64,000 nucleotides of DNA from Dictyobacter kobayashii (GCF_003967555.1 NZ_BIFS01000002.1:2480001-2544000), one strand, 5' to 3'; shown: positions 36,866-48,202, numbered from the stretch's first letter. The notes: generated by a model not told the origin, from the sequence alone. Program-made: numbers and translations.

Positions 36866-38022
36866 CTAGACAACGGCTTCAATTTCGTCTTCCGAGGCAT
36901 GGGCCCGATCTAGCGGCAGCGTAAAGCAGAAGGTTGAACCCTGTCCTTCTTCGCTTTCCACCCAGATCCGCCCCTCCTGGCGGTGAATAATCTCAAAGGC
37001 GATATACAGGCCCAGCCCGAGACCAGAAATCGTCGTCTGCCTGGCATCAACCAGGCGATAGAAAGGATCAAAGATCTTTTGCTGCATGGCCTTAGGAATG
37101 CCGGGGCCGAAATCCTGAACCCGCAGGGTCACAGAGGTATTATCGGCGATCGTCTTAACCACGATCCGGTCGCTGTTAGGAGCGTACTTAATGGCATTCG
37201 TCAGCAGATTGGTTATCACCTGTCCGATGCGCCCGCGATCCCCCAGATCGTTTTCTGGGATTCGCCATCGCGCAAGATCAGGTGCCGCTCGGTCACGGGC
37301 TGAATCTCTTCTATCAGTTCAGATACCAGTTCGTCGAATGCGAAGTAGCTCTCGCGAAACTGGAGCTTGCCGCCTTCGATTCTGGTGACATCCTGAAAGT
37401 CACTAATCAGCTCGGTGAGCTTGTCGATCTGGGTATTCATGCGCGTGGTGGTGCGCACAACCTGTTCGTCTCCGTTGAGCAGGAAGCGCTTGCGTAGAAT
37501 CTGGGCATGGGCCTTTAAGCTGGTGAGTGGGGTGCGCAATTCATGCACTACCATGCTGATAAACTCATTGCGCTTCTTCTCCAGTTCCTGACTGGCAAGT
37601 TGCTCACTGATCAGTTTCTCGCGCTCGCGCTCAGCTTTTTTGCGCTCGATCGCATAGCGAATAATGCGGCGCAGCAAATCTTCCTGCAGATTCTCTTTGG
37701 AAATGTAATCGTCCGCACCGGCTTGCAGGGCCAGGATATCGATTTCAGATTCGTTAGCACCTGTAAGTAGCACGATTGGCAATGTATAACCCTGGCTACG
37801 CGCTTTCCTGATCAACTCAATGCCATTTTGAGGTCCCAGGCGATAATCAAGCAGACAAAGATCATGCTCAAAATTCAGCATACGTGCCAGGCCAGCGACC
37901 GGATCACTCTCCCATATGAGATCATAACGAGCGTTGCGCATCTTGGTGAGCACTTTTTTGAGGAGGATATAATCCTCTTCATCGTCCTCAATGAGCAGAA
38001 TCGTCGTTCGCTGTAGTTCCAT
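36866..38022 (-). CDS. Receiver-histidine kinase hybrid, frameshifted
   Basis: Residues 1-120 are a receiver domain: TILLIEDDEEDYILLKKVLT, phosphoacceptor in HDLCLLDYRLGPQNG, conserved Thr in VLLTGANES and Lys in DYISKENL. A coiled linker leads to HisKA with the phosphorylated His in FISMVVHELRTPLTSLKAHA. After RHLIL near 37272 one added base gives RWRIPENDLGDRGRIGQVIT, then NLLTNAIKYAP (N box), DFGPGIP and GLGLGLYIAFEII (G boxes) to 36866. About 385 residues. It starts 35 bases inside the upstream response regulator gene, so translation is coupled. Confidence 0.9.
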
Positions 38023-38488
38023 ACGTGTCCTTCTTTGACTTGGATGGCAAAGTTACTACTTCAAACCAGTATTTGCCAAGTGCCTGCATGACCTCGATGA
38101 GCTTCTCAAAAGTAACTGGTTTGGTAATAAATGAGTTAACGCCCAATTTATAGGAGCGATAAATATCTTCCTCAGCCTTTGAGGTGGTGAAAACCACAAT
38201 CGGGATGTCGCGCAATTCTGGATGATTTTTGATCTCGCGCAGAGCTTCGCGCCCATCCTTCTTGGGCATATTGAGATCCAGCAGGATCAGCCCCGGTTTG
38301 GGGGCGGTTGAGGCATCGGCATCAACATATTTATTGCGACGAAGGAGGTAGTCCAGTAATTCCTCTCCATTGCTAACACTATAAAGCGTATTGAGCAATT
38401 TGCCTTTCTTCAACGCTTTTTGGGTCAGCAGAATATCGTCTTCATCGTCATCCGCCATCAAAATGACGATTGAATTAGTTGTTGTCAT
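37988..38488 (-). CDS. Single-domain response regulator (Rcp1-like)
   Basis: 166 residues, one receiver domain: VILMADDDEDDILLTQKALK, acceptor Asp in GLILLDLNMPKKDGREAL, Thr in IVVFTTSKAEEDIY and Lys in FITKPVTFEKL. A charged tail (LPSKSKKDTYGTTANDD) lacks an output domain. It resembles Rcp1-type regulators partnered with PAS/GAF kinases. Its start overlaps the kinase stop by 14 bases, and its 3' end overlaps the next gene. Confidence 0.93.
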   Translation of the reverse strand: MTTTNSIVILMADDDEDDILLTQKALKKGKLLNTLYSVSNGEELLDYLLRRNKYVDADASTAPKPGLILLDLNMPKKDGREALREIKNHPELRDIPIVVFTTSKAEEDIYRSYKLGVNSFITKPVTFEKLIEVMQALGKYWFEVVTLPSKSKKDTYGTTANDDSAH

Positions 38489-41485
38489 TATTTATATCCA
38501 TATCTTTCGTTGCATGGTGTACTGGTAAGGTCACGATAAATGTGGAGCCCTCACCAAGGGTACTGGTGGCAGTAATAGTACCGCCATGTCGTTCTACGAT
38601 TTTGCGGACTACCGCCAGCCCAATGCCTGTACCTTCGTATTCATTTCTACCATGCAGGCGTTGGAAGACGGTAAAAATGCGATCCAGATATTTTTCCTCG
38701 AAGCCGATGCCGTTATCCTGTACCGTCAGGATGCACTGCGGTCCGCTATTAAATTCATCCTCCTCGGGTGCATCCTGGATGGTGGCTGCGACCTTAATGA
38801 CCGGGGGACATCGGGGCGGTGGAATTTCAAGGCATTGCCCAGCAGATTTTGCAGGACCTGGTAGAGCTGTCTGGAGTCGGCATCGATAGTGGGCAGTTCG
38901 CCCAGTTCTATCGTGCCCTTTGTCTCCTGGATACGTGTCTCTAGATCGTCGATGACGTCGCGGGCAATCATTTCCAGGCTGACCGGTGTAAATGGCAGGG
39001 TTTTGGTGGCGACGCGTGAGAATGTGAGCAGGTCATCGATCAGGACGCGCATGCGGCCCGCCGCGTTACGCATACGGTTCAGATACTCTTTACCATCCTC
39101 GATCTGTTCGCCGTATTCTTCTTCCAGCAGGTTGCCGAAGGCCTGGATCTTGCGCAGGGGCTCCTGCAGATCGTGCGAGGCCACATAAGCAAATTCCTGC
39201 AGCTCTTGATTACTGCGTTCCAGGTTGGCATTGAGCTGACGCAGCTCTTCTGTGCGCTGGGCTACGCGGGCCTCCAGGTTCGCGTTTAGATCCTGGAGAT
39301 TATGATAGATGCGGGCGCGCTCAATCGCCATCGCGACGCGGCTGGCCAGCTCCTCAGCGATGTTTAGATCGGCTATGGTATAGGGTCCGCGCTCTTTCGT
39401 GGCGATCAGCGTGACCGTGCCCTCAATTTTGTCATCGATTGTCAAGGGAACCACCATGGCCGATGCGGCATGGAGCTCTTGTAGTAGCTTCTGCTCCTGT
39501 GCGTTAGTGGTCAGGTTGGGATAAGTATCCTGAGTGATCCGGAAATAGATCTCTGACTTTTTCTGCAGGCGTACCGTGCTCAGTGCTGCCGGGACCGCAT
39601 CAATGACGCGTGTCGCCTGCTCAAAGCTGAGCTCTTGCAGATCCTGTTCGGGATCTGGATAGGAGATGCTCAGGGGCTGGATACCACTCTCCTCGCTGTG
39701 CAGGTCGATGCGACACCAATCGGCAATGGCCGGAATGGCGTTTTTGATCACATGGGCCAGCACTTCCTGGTAGTCGACGGAGGCGACCAGCAATTTGGTG
39801 GAGGAGGCAATAAAGCCTACCTGTTCGAGCGTTCTGGCCAGTTGCATCTCGGTCTCTTTGCGCTCGGTGATATCGATGTTGACGCCAATGACACGCTGAG
39901 CCTGGCCGTGCTCATCATACTGTGTGTCACCTTTGCCCAGCATCCAGTGCACACTGCCATCCGGGTGAACGACGCGAAATTCGACATTATAGGGCGTACC
40001 AACTTGAACGGCGCGCTGCAAGTTGTTTTCGGCGCGTGCCAGGTCATCGGGATGGACGCGCTGGGCCCAGTTTTCATATTTACCTTCAAAGCCACCTGGC
40101 GGTAGCCCATACAAGGATTCTAGCTCAGGGGTCCAGATGATATCATTGGTCGGGACCAGCCACTCAAAGGTTCCGATCTGGCCGGCCCGCTGGGCCAGTT
40201 CCAGGCGTTGCTGGCTGGAGCGCATGAGCTCGCGGTTACGGATCTGCTCGGTGACCTCGACTGCATGCACCATGATGCCATCGATCAGTCCGCCAGCATT
40301 GCGCGCAGGCTGGTAGACAAAGTTGATGTAGACCTCTTCCGGCTGTCCATTAAAGTGGCGGTCGATCTTCGCCGGTATCTCGTTGCCAATGAAAGGCTCA
40401 CCCGTCTGATAGACATTATCAAGTAATTCATAAAAACCTTGATCGACGAGCTCAGGCAGCGCTTCGCGGACCGTTTTGCCGATCAGTTCGCGGTTGCCAA
40501 CCAGCTGTAGATAGCGGTCATTGGCAAATTCAAACACATGCTCGGGTCCGTGCAAGAGACAGATGAGTGCTGGCACCTGCAAAAAGAGGTCGTAGAGTCG
40601 CTGGCGTTCTGCCTCGGCCTCGGCGCGGGCTTGCTGCTCGCGGACCAGCAGGCGTATCCGTTCTTCTTCGATCAGCTTCTGCTCGGTGAAATCGCGGGCA
40701 ATGCTCAGCACAGACACCATGGTGCCGGTCGCATCGAACTCGGGATAGAGACGGGCCTGGTAGTAGCGCAGGCCCTCATTGCCATTAAATTTGAGCTCGA
40801 TATCTAGTGGTTTCTGGGTCTCAAAGGCCTTCGTTAGCCCGGCTTGCCAGTTCGCCACGTGTTCCTCAGGCAGGCCAATCTCTGCGTGGGACTTGCCGAT
40901 AAATTCAGCCTGTGGAATGCCTGAAATCCGGGCCGCAACCGGATTGACATAGATGAAGCGAAAGTTGCGATCGAAGCGACCAATGACGTCCTGGGCGTTT
41001 TCAGCTAATGTCTGGAAAGCCTGCTGCTGACGATAGAGGTCCTTCTCCATCTTCTTGCGCTCATCGATCTGCTGTATGACTGCGATCAAATAGAGGGGGT
41101 TGTCATCTTCATCGCGTGCCAGGGTGGCGGTTAACAACACCCAGGTGAGCGTGCCATCCTTGCGTATGTAGCGCTTCTCGCTTCGATAGTTTTGAAGTTC
41201 GCCAGCCATCAACTGCCGGAACGCAACCTGGCTATCCGCTAAATCTTCCTGATAGATGACTTGCTGAATGGTAAGGGTCTGTAGTTCTTCTCGCCGATAC
41301 CCTACAATCTCACACAACCTCTGGTTCACCTGTAGCCAGCGGCCATCCAGTGCCACATGTGCCATCCCCACAGCCGCTTGCTCAAAAGTTGCCTGGAATC
41401 GTCGCTCGGTTTGCCTGACTTCAGTGCGCAGTTGAGAGATGGTGCTCATCTCTTCCTGTGGCGCTGGCTCAGGTATCTTTGCCAT
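38475..41485 (-). CDS. Multi-PAS/GAF sensor histidine kinase, frameshifted
   Basis: About 1003 residues after repair. Four PAS domains: about 27-150 (FEQAAVGMAHVALDGRWLQV), 151-275 (DVIGRFDRNFRFIYVNPVAA), 295-415 (FEFANDRYLQLVGNRELIGK) and 425-550 (IWTPELESLYGLPPGGFEGK). Then GAF (about 565-735), coiled coil, HisKA (FAYVASHDLQEPLRKIQAFG) and HATPase. The frame fails after HRPDVP in a C-run (38801-38807). One added base gives VIKVAATIQDAPEEDEFNSG, QDNGIGFEEKYLDRIFTVFQ and GTGIGLAVVRKIVERHGG, ending at TAA 38475. No membrane helix, so a cytosolic sensor; PAS cofactor not deducible. Confidence 0.9.
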
Positions 41486-42030
41486 ACGTTTTCTCTTTCC
41501 TTAATTATATCTGCAAATCATATCTGCAATCATCCCGGGAACAGACCTGCGATCAGGCATGCGGCGACCTGCTGTGGGATAATCTGTAGTGATTGAATTG
41601 ATGTGATAGTATCTTCTGCATTATATCTCATAGATGAAAGGTTTGATAGTGACCGACTCATTCTGTGTTTGTCTAATATGCAGACAGACTTTGAGTGTGC
41701 AAAATATAGATCTATTATGGAAATTATTTATGAGTAGAATATTAAGGCTAACGTTATTCTATCCTCTCCCAACCGTCATCTCAGGCCAGGTAAATATCCC
41801 CTCTTACACCGGCATGGAATATCTCCATGCAGATATATCAAGGCTCTCATAGACCTGAAGCTCCATATTGGTTTCATTATATTAACAGAAATGGTTTTAT
41901 TTTTGCAAGTCAAGGCTGCTCCGCCTTCATTGTATCTGAGCACAGAAGAAGCTTTATGCTCTCTTGCTTTTAAATTAGTACTTTTGTGCTAAGTTTGTAT
42001 TGTTGTGTTTAAAAAGCGGCACTTTTTTAT
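41486..42030. other. Intergenic stretch
   Basis: Divergent leader between the kinase operon (minus) and the region of the BTAD gene. AT-rich, no supported gene. The start of repeat A lies at its right end. Confidence 0.4.
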
Positions 42031-42186
42031 GTTTGTCCAGAGATTATGAGCAAGCGATACAATGTCCATTCTTCCCGGTGGGGTGTGGAGTGTGTATGGT
42101 GGGTGGCCGCAGCCGCCCACCATACACACTCCACCCACCCCACCCAACGCGCCGCCGCAGGCGCCAAAGAGAAAGATGAAAAAGCC
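42031..42186 (+). repeat. Repeat family A copy
   Basis: CCAGAGATTATGAGCAAGCG at the left, hairpin GTGTATGGTGGGTGGCCGC with inverse GCCGCCCACCATACAC, then GCCGCCGCAGGCGCCAAAGA and GAAAAAGCCCC. No direct repeats of the flanks were found. Confidence 0.75.
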
Positions 42187-42265
42187 CCACATCTTTAACA
42201 CGTAAATACTGAGCAGCTAGAGATGTGGTGTATAATCAGTTTTAAGTACAGTTTGAACTACTGAC

Positions 42266-45200
42266 ATGAATTCCAGCTATAAAATGAGGTTTATCGTGGC
42301 TATGACCTTGCAGGTATCTTTATTGGGCGACGTCCGTTTTCTATGGGAGGGAGCGCCGATTGGGATGACCCAGGCCCCGCGTGTGCAGTCTGTGCTGGCA
42401 TATCTGATGCTGCATCACGAGGCGCCTCAGTTGCGCTCTCAACTGGCCTTTCTGCTATGGCCAGAGACGAGCGAGGCACAGGCCTTTTCAAATTTGCGCA
42501 AGGTGCTACACCAGTTACGCCAGTTCTTGCCGGAATCTGATCGGTTGCTGGTGGTGGATCGCCAGAGTGTGCGCTGGCAACCTGCGGCTGAGATTGAGTG
42601 GAGCCTGGATGTGCAGGAGTTTGAGCAGGCCCTGGCACAGGCTGAACATGCCTCTACGTCTGGGGATACCCGCCAGGCACTGGCGCGGGCCATCCAACTC
42701 TATCGCGGCGAGTTCTTTGTGGGGCGTTATGAGGAATGGATCTTGCAGGAGCGGGATCGTTTGCGGCAGCTATATCTGGAGGCCGCTGAGCGGCTGTCTA
42801 CCTTGCTTGAAGAGGAACGCGACTATGAGGCGGCTCTGAAGTTGGTGCAACGGCTGCAGCGCGCCGATCCGTTGCGCGAGGCGACCTATCGTCAGTTGAT
42901 GCGCCTCTATGCCCTGCAAGGTGATCGGGCGGCGGCTCTGCGTACCTATCATACCTGTGCCACGACGCTTGAGCATGAGCTGGGGGTTGAGCCTGGCCAG
43001 ACGACACGCCAGATGTATGAATCCCTGTTGCAGATGGAGGCGCCCGCCAGCGCAACCTCTACCAGAACCTCTGTGCCGGTTGCGCGTAGCGGTGAGGCGC
43101 CTTTGTTGGGCCGTAAGCGTGAATGGGGACAGCTACAGTTGGCCTGGAGTCAGGCCCTCAAGGGTCATCGGCAACTCGTGATTGTGTCGGGGGAGGCCGG
43201 GATTGGGAAGACGCGGTTGGCTGATGAGATGCTGGCCTGGGTCAGCCGGCAGGGGATGGCGACGGCGCGGGCTGCTTGCTATGCGACTGATGGTGAGATG
43301 GCCTATGCTCCGGTGGCGACCTGGCTGCGCTCTGAATATGTGCAGGCCGAACTGGAGACCCTGGATGAGCTCTGGCTGGCCGAGCTTTCGCGCCTCTTGC
43401 CCGATATTTTGACCCGCTATCCCGATCTGCGGCGGCCTGGCCTGATGCGGGAGGGATGGCAGCGCCAGCAGTTCTTTGAATCTTTGTCGCATGCGCTTAT
43501 CCAGCCCTCTGAGCAGGCGCGTCCTTTGCTATTATTGATTGATGATCTTCAATGGTGCGACCAGGAGACCCTGGCGTGGCTGCATTATGTGCTGCGCTTC
43601 AATTATGTGCCGCCAGCTCGCTTCCTGCTGCTGGCTACTGTGCGTGCCGAAGAGGTACAGGCCGGACATCCGCTGAGCACTTTTCTGACCGGCCTGCGGC
43701 GCGATGGCCTGTTAACCGAACTTCCGCTGGGTCCTCTGGAGCAGGCCGAGATCGCCTCCCTGGCGGAACACGTCTCAGGTCAACAGCTTTCCCATGCGCA
43801 GCTCGACGAGCTGTTACAGGAGACAGAGGGCAATCCTCTGTTTGTGGTTGAGACCGTGCGGGCCGGCCTGCTTGGCGCGACCGTGGATACTATTGATCCT
43901 GCCGCGGTGGAACAGCGAGCGCTACCAGTGCTGTCGCAGAAGGCCTCCAGTCTGCCACAAAAGGTCCAGGCTATCCTGGGGATGCGCCTGGATCAGCTCT
44001 CCCCCGAGGCCCGTGAGCTGTCCTCCCTGGCCGCTGTGATTGGTCGCAAGTTCGATTTTAGCATCCTGGCTCAGGCTAGCAGCCTGGACGAAGATGCCGT
44101 GGTTACCAGCCTCGATGAGCTCTGGCAGCGGCGCATCGTGCGTGAGCAGGAGGATGAGAGCTATGACTTCAGCCATGAGAAGCTGCGCCAGCAGGCCTAC
44201 CACTCGCTCAGCGCCATCCGTCGCCGGCAACTGCACCGCCGCGTAGCCGAAGCCTTTGTCGCTATCTATGCCGACGACCTGGATAGCGTCAGTCAACATG
44301 TGGCTACCCACTATGAACGAGCCGGCCAGGCCGCTCTGGCTATTCCCTATTATGTGCGGGCTGGCGATGTCGCGGCCAATATGTATGCCAATGAAGACGC
44401 GGTCGCCATTTATCAACAGGCCATTGACCTGTCTGAGAAAGTCTCGATCAAGAGCGCCGTGCAGCATCCAGCCTGGGAGGCGCTGGCCCAATTGTTGGAG
44501 AAGCAGGGGACGCTGCACGGTGCCCTCGGACGCCCTGCTGAGGCGCGCGAAGCCTATCAGCGGGCGCTACGCGTGGTGCCTGAGCATGAGCTACTCAAGC
44601 GTGCTCGCCTGCGACGTCGTATCGCCGGGACCTGGAGCCATCTCCCGCAACGCCAGCAGTTGCTCAGTGAATTTGATGCGGCCGAGCGCCTGCTGGAGCA
44701 GGACCCTGATCATTCTAGCCTGGAGTGGCAGCGCGAGTGGATCTCGTTTCAACTGGATAAACTCTTGCCGCTGCAGATCCATCCTCTTTCGGGTGACGAG
44801 ATGGCGGCCCTGATCGCACGTATGCGTCCAATTGTGGAGCGGGCGGGCGCTCAAGAGCAGCGGGCTCAGTTTGGCCTCAGCGCGGCCTCTACCCAGCTTG
44901 TGCGGGATCGTTACCAGTCGTCGCCCGCGACCCTGGCCCTCTTCCGCCAGGCCATTCAGGCGGTTGAGCAGCCTGAGCTCTATCGCCTGCTCGGTTTTGC
45001 TCGCTTTGGATTTGGGACCAGCCTGCTCTATGCGGGCCAGCCGGACGAGGCTGAGCAGCAATTGCAGTTAGCTATGCAGGCCGCTAAGAAAGTTGGCAAC
45101 CTGCAACTCCATGAACGTTGCCGCATGTTCCTGGCTTATGTCTATCGACAGCGTGAGCAGGTGGAGGAGTTGCGTGAACTGGTTCGCGATGCTCAAGATG

Positions 45201-45571
45201 TCACTGGCATCGCCTTTATGCGTATAAAGACTGCCCATCAAGCCTGGCTGGCCTGGCGTGATGGCGATCTCGCCCAGGCCGAGGCTTATGGGCGGCAGGC
45301 CCTGGAACAATGGCTGCAGATTCAACCGGTCAATCCATTTCAGTGGGCCGCGCTGGGACCCTTGCTCGGGGTCTATCTGCGTCAGGAGCGGTTGGCCGAG
45401 GCAATCGATTGCGTGCGCGCTATGCTGGCACCTACCCAGCAGCCGCCTCCCGCCGCCCTGCAGCAACGCTTTGGAGCCGTCCTGCTGGCCTGGGAGGCGC
45501 AACAACCCGAGCAGGCTCGCGCACATTTAGAGCAGTCACTGCCGTTGGCCCGGCGGCAGGGATATTTATAA
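42266..45571 (+). CDS. BTAD/AfsR-like transcriptional regulator with AAA ATPase and TPR-like tail
   Basis: 1101 residues. Residues about 15-110 are an OmpR-type winged helix (LQVSLLGDVRFLWEGAPIGM, LLWPETSEAQAFSNLRKVLH). Residues about 115-265 are the BTAD domain (LDVQEFEQALAQAEHASTSG; LREATYRQLMRLYALQGDRA). From residue 285 an AAA module follows, with Walker A VSGEAGIGKTRLADEM and Walker B LLLLIDDLQWCDQET. The rest is TPR-like helices (AREAYQRALRVVPEHELL). Start uncertain: ATGs at 42266, 42284 and 42302, none with a good ribosome site. Such regulators activate nearby biosynthetic or stress genes. The copper pair lies convergent downstream. Confidence 0.88.
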   Translation: MNSSYKMRFIVAMTLQVSLLGDVRFLWEGAPIGMTQAPRVQSVLAYLMLHHEAPQLRSQLAFLLWPETSEAQAFSNLRKVLHQLRQFLPESDRLLVVDRQSVRWQPAAEIEWSLDVQEFEQALAQAEHASTSGDTRQALARAIQLYRGEFFVGRYEEWILQERDRLRQLYLEAAERLSTLLEEERDYEAALKLVQRLQRADPLREATYRQLMRLYALQGDRAAALRTYHTCATTLEHELGVEPGQTTRQMYESLLQMEAPASATSTRTSVPVARSGEAPLLGRKREWGQLQLAWSQALKGHRQLVIVSGEAGIGKTRLADEMLAWVSRQGMATARAACYATDGEMAYAPVATWLRSEYVQAELETLDELWLAELSRLLPDILTRYPDLRRPGLMREGWQRQQFFESLSHALIQPSEQARPLLLLIDDLQWCDQETLAWLHYVLRFNYVPPARFLLLATVRAEEVQAGHPLSTFLTGLRRDGLLTELPLGPLEQAEIASLAEHVSGQQLSHAQLDELLQETEGNPLFVVETVRAGLLGATVDTIDPAAVEQRALPVLSQKASSLPQKVQAILGMRLDQLSPEARELSSLAAVIGRKFDFSILAQASSLDEDAVVTSLDELWQRRIVREQEDESYDFSHEKLRQQAYHSLSAIRRRQLHRRVAEAFVAIYADDLDSVSQHVATHYERAGQAALAIPYYVRAGDVAANMYANEDAVAIYQQAIDLSEKVSIKSAVQHPAWEALAQLLEKQGTLHGALGRPAEAREAYQRALRVVPEHELLKRARLRRRIAGTWSHLPQRQQLLSEFDAAERLLEQDPDHSSLEWQREWISFQLDKLLPLQIHPLSGDEMAALIARMRPIVERAGAQEQRAQFGLSAASTQLVRDRYQSSPATLALFRQAIQAVEQPELYRLLGFARFGFGTSLLYAGQPDEAEQQLQLAMQAAKKVGNLQLHERCRMFLAYVYRQREQVEELRELVRDAQDVTGIAFMRIKTAHQAWLAWRDGDLAQAEAYGRQALEQWLQIQPVNPFQWAALGPLLGVYLRQERLAEAIDCVRAMLAPTQQPPPAALQQRFGAVLLAWEAQQPEQARAHLEQSLPLARRQGYL

Positions 45572-45599
45572 GCTATTTAGCCAGCAAGCGTCTGATTGT

Positions 45600-47166
45600 T
45601 TAATCGGGGAAATTTCCTGATTGGCGCCCAACCCTGTAGGGCGTTGAGACGTTATACATAACCATCATGTCCATGCCCCAATTGGCATGTAGCAGGTTGT
45701 GGCAGTGCAACATCCAGATGCCCGGATTGTTGGCGAGAAAGGCGATATCATAGCTATTGTGTGGTTGAATATTGATCGTGTCCAGGTGAATCGGGCTACC
45801 GGTCAGCGCGTGTCCGTTGTGGGTCAGGACCGTAAAGACATGGCCATGGAGGTGGATGGGATGGATGAGATCGCTTTGATTATCCAGATGCATTTTAACG
45901 AGTTGCCCCTCCTTGAGCATAATCATGCCTGTATCCGGAAAAACCTTTCCATTGAGAGTATACACCATTCCCATTCGTCCCAGGGAGTCTCCCATATGAT
46001 TATTCAAGCTAATACCATAAGTGGCGTCGAAGTGACTGCGGGTCGTGATTGGATCGGGCGCTGGCTGGCCATATGTGTCCATGTTGAACCAGTGGCTATT
46101 GACGGCTGGCAGATTGCCTGGGACCATTCCCTGTCCAACGACCACGGCCGGGTTGGCCTGGTAGTGTTGATTGTCGGGGCTGGTCAGCAGGGTCACGGCG
46201 CCCGTCGCTGGCATCTGGAAGCGTAGATCGTAGCGCTGGGCCGCGCCGATTGGCAGGGGGACCTGCTTCAACAGTTGTGGGGCGTTGATATCATGACCAT
46301 CCAGGGCGGCCACCATAAAGGGCGCGCCCAGCAATGTCACTACATGTTGATCGCTGGCAGAGTTCAGTACCCGCAGGCGCACCCATTGTCCCGCTCGCGC
46401 GTTGATCTGCTCCGTGCCGGTCGTCGTATTGATCGCCAGTAGCGTCGTTGTTCGCTCCATTCCAATCATGCAGGGTCACGCTACTATCCACATCATCGTG
46501 CGTCTGCGGGTTGGCCGGATCAACGATCAGCATGCCATACAGGCCGCCAGTGGTCTCGGCATAGCTGAACTGGTGTGAATGATACCAGTAGGTACCGGCA
46601 TTCTTCGCCGGGAAGCGATAGGTATAGGATTGGCCCGGCTTCACAGCATCCTGCGTCACACCGGCCACCCCATCATCGGCATTGGGCACACTGACGCCGT
46701 GCCAGTGGATAGTCACACCAAACGTGAGATGATTGACCAGCGTCACCACCACCATGTCTCCCTGGCGTACCCGTAACGTTGGGCCGGGGGCGCTCCCGTT
46801 GAATGTCCAGGCCGCCACCGATGTGCCGTGGTTCAGCGACAGCCTGGCAGGCTCGGCCGTCAAGGTAAAGTGCTTCTCCGGACCTGCCGTCCGAGGTGCC
46901 TGCAGATCGGTTACCGAGAGAGGTGCTCCAGCCATACCCATATTCAAATTGTTCGGTACCTCTGATCCCGCTGGCAGCTCCGGGGTTGCCAGCGATGTAC
47001 TGCCCTGCTGAGCACTCGCTCCACTGGCTGTTCCGGTCTCCTCCGAGCGTTTGAGTACAAAGGTATCCAGGAACCCCATTATTATCAGCAAGCAGGCAAT
47101 GGCCACAAAGATGCAGATCACTGGAATATTTCTTTTCGGCTTTTCTCGCATGAATGTATGTTGCAT
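45600..47166 (-). CDS. Multicopper oxidase, membrane-anchored, frameshifted
   Basis: About 522 residues. An N-terminal helix (VICIFVAIACLLIIMGFLDT) anchors or exports it. Copper ligands: HWHGV, YWYHSHQ, HPIHLHGH and the type-1 site HCHNLLHANWGM with axial Met. The frame breaks after VTLHDW near 46465 and resumes at MERTTTLLAINTTTGTEQIN. Here one base is extra (or two are missing), unlike most breaks in the window. It probably oxidises Cu(I) or phenolic substrates outside the membrane. The gene follows the cupredoxin gene by 53 bases in the same direction. Confidence 0.9.
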
Positions 47167-47219
47167 TTTTTTATATCTTTCATTTACAGGTCATCTTTTA
47201 TACCATGTGCTTATACTGT

Positions 47220-48059
47220 TTATTGAACCGTGATAGTGAGCGTCATGCCGGCGTGCAATGAGCAATAGATGTGATATGTACCCGCGCTATTGAAGGGTCC
47301 GATCTCCACGCTATTGCTGCTGATATCTAGATTATTGACCGTCGGCGAGCCCGCCACCTTCTCTGCCTGTGGTTGTCCATTCGCCCAGGTGCCGTTGGAG
47401 AGGTTATGGTGGAACGAGCCATCATCAACCAGTTTGAGCTTACTGCCCTTGCTGACCGTCACGGTAGATTGCGAGAAGTTGCCGATCCCCATATGTACCG
47501 TGGCTTCGCCGCCGCTTGTGCTGCTACTTGAGGCCGTCGCAGGCTGCACCAATGCTCCAAGCAAGAGCATGCCAGCCATGATGCCTAGCGCGCCCGTCAG
47601 CGCAGCTGGAAACCAGGACAATGGACGCCGCTGACGATGCAGGTAGTTCTGGACTACGGCGGCGCTACTGGATGCGCAGGCTAGCACGGTATTGCCGGTC
47701 AGCAGCACAATTACGGTAAACATCATATATGAGATGCCGACCTGGTCTGCTGTGAACGCATCCTTGGGGTGCATAAGGTGAAAGACCGGGAATGGCACTT
47801 TCGCCAGCAGCACGTAGAGAAAGATGCCGCTCAACAGGGCCGAGAGCGCAGGGGCCCAGCGGATGCCCGTGGTAATAAAAGCCGCTGACAGCAGGATAAA
47901 AGCCGCGATATACAATAGGGTAATTGATAAGAGCGACATCAAGCCACAGATCACAGTGAGAATCAAGAGCGTGGTCACCGCCGTCTTACCCAGAGGTGAT
48001 AGTGGCTGGCGGAAGAAGAGTCGTTCAAAAATCGATGTCTGCTGGATCGTCGTCTCCAT
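47220..48059 (-). CDS. Membrane protein with C-terminal cupredoxin domain
   Basis: 279 residues. Five likely membrane helices in residues 25-175 (AVTTLLILTVICGLMSLLSI; FTVIVLLTGNTVLACA; AALTGALGIMAGMLLLGALV). The last about 100 residues are a plastocyanin-like domain: TVTVSKGSKLKLVDDGSFHH (first His) and AGTYHIYCSLHAGMTLTITV (Cys, His, Met of a type-1 copper site). Joined to a multicopper oxidase downstream, it likely passes electrons or copper across the membrane. The fusion of a polytopic module with a cupredoxin is uncommon. Confidence 0.87.
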   Translation of the reverse strand: METTIQQTSIFERLFFRQPLSPLGKTAVTTLLILTVICGLMSLLSITLLYIAAFILLSAAFITTGIRWAPALSALLSGIFLYVLLAKVPFPVFHLMHPKDAFTADQVGISYMMFTVIVLLTGNTVLACASSSAAVVQNYLHRQRRPLSWFPAALTGALGIMAGMLLLGALVQPATASSSSTSGGEATVHMGIGNFSQSTVTVSKGSKLKLVDDGSFHHNLSNGTWANGQPQAEKVAGSPTVNNLDISSNSVEIGPFNSAGTYHIYCSLHAGMTLTITVQ

Positions 48060-48070
48060 AAAATCCTCTC

Positions 48071-48202
48071 AAAGCATGCCATTCATTTGGATGAGCGAAG
48101 CTGCCCGATAGGCGAAACTGTTTGCTTGATACTGATCAATTCGAATGGCTGAGCCAGTGGCAGCGGAGCGAGCCGCGTTCAAGCGGCGTTTCCAAATGCT
48201 TT
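48071..48202 (-). repeat. Dispersed repeat family C, copy 2
   Basis: Reverse-strand match to 22560-22685: GGAAACGCCGCTTGAACGCG, CTCCGCTGCCACTGGCTCAG, CCATTCGAATTGATCAGT, CAAGCAAACAGTTTCGCC. On the minus strand it starts AAAAGCATTTGG and ends CCAAATGAATGGCATGCTTT, an imperfect terminal inverted repeat. Confidence 0.75.

Noticed and set aside
40023..40316. Plus-strand frames opposite the PAS kinase
   Set aside because: Antisense shadows of strongly recognisable PAS/GAF coding sequence.
46465..46470. Two separate oxidase genes
   Set aside because: Copper ligands are split between the two frames and the parts join at a single point, so it is one gene.
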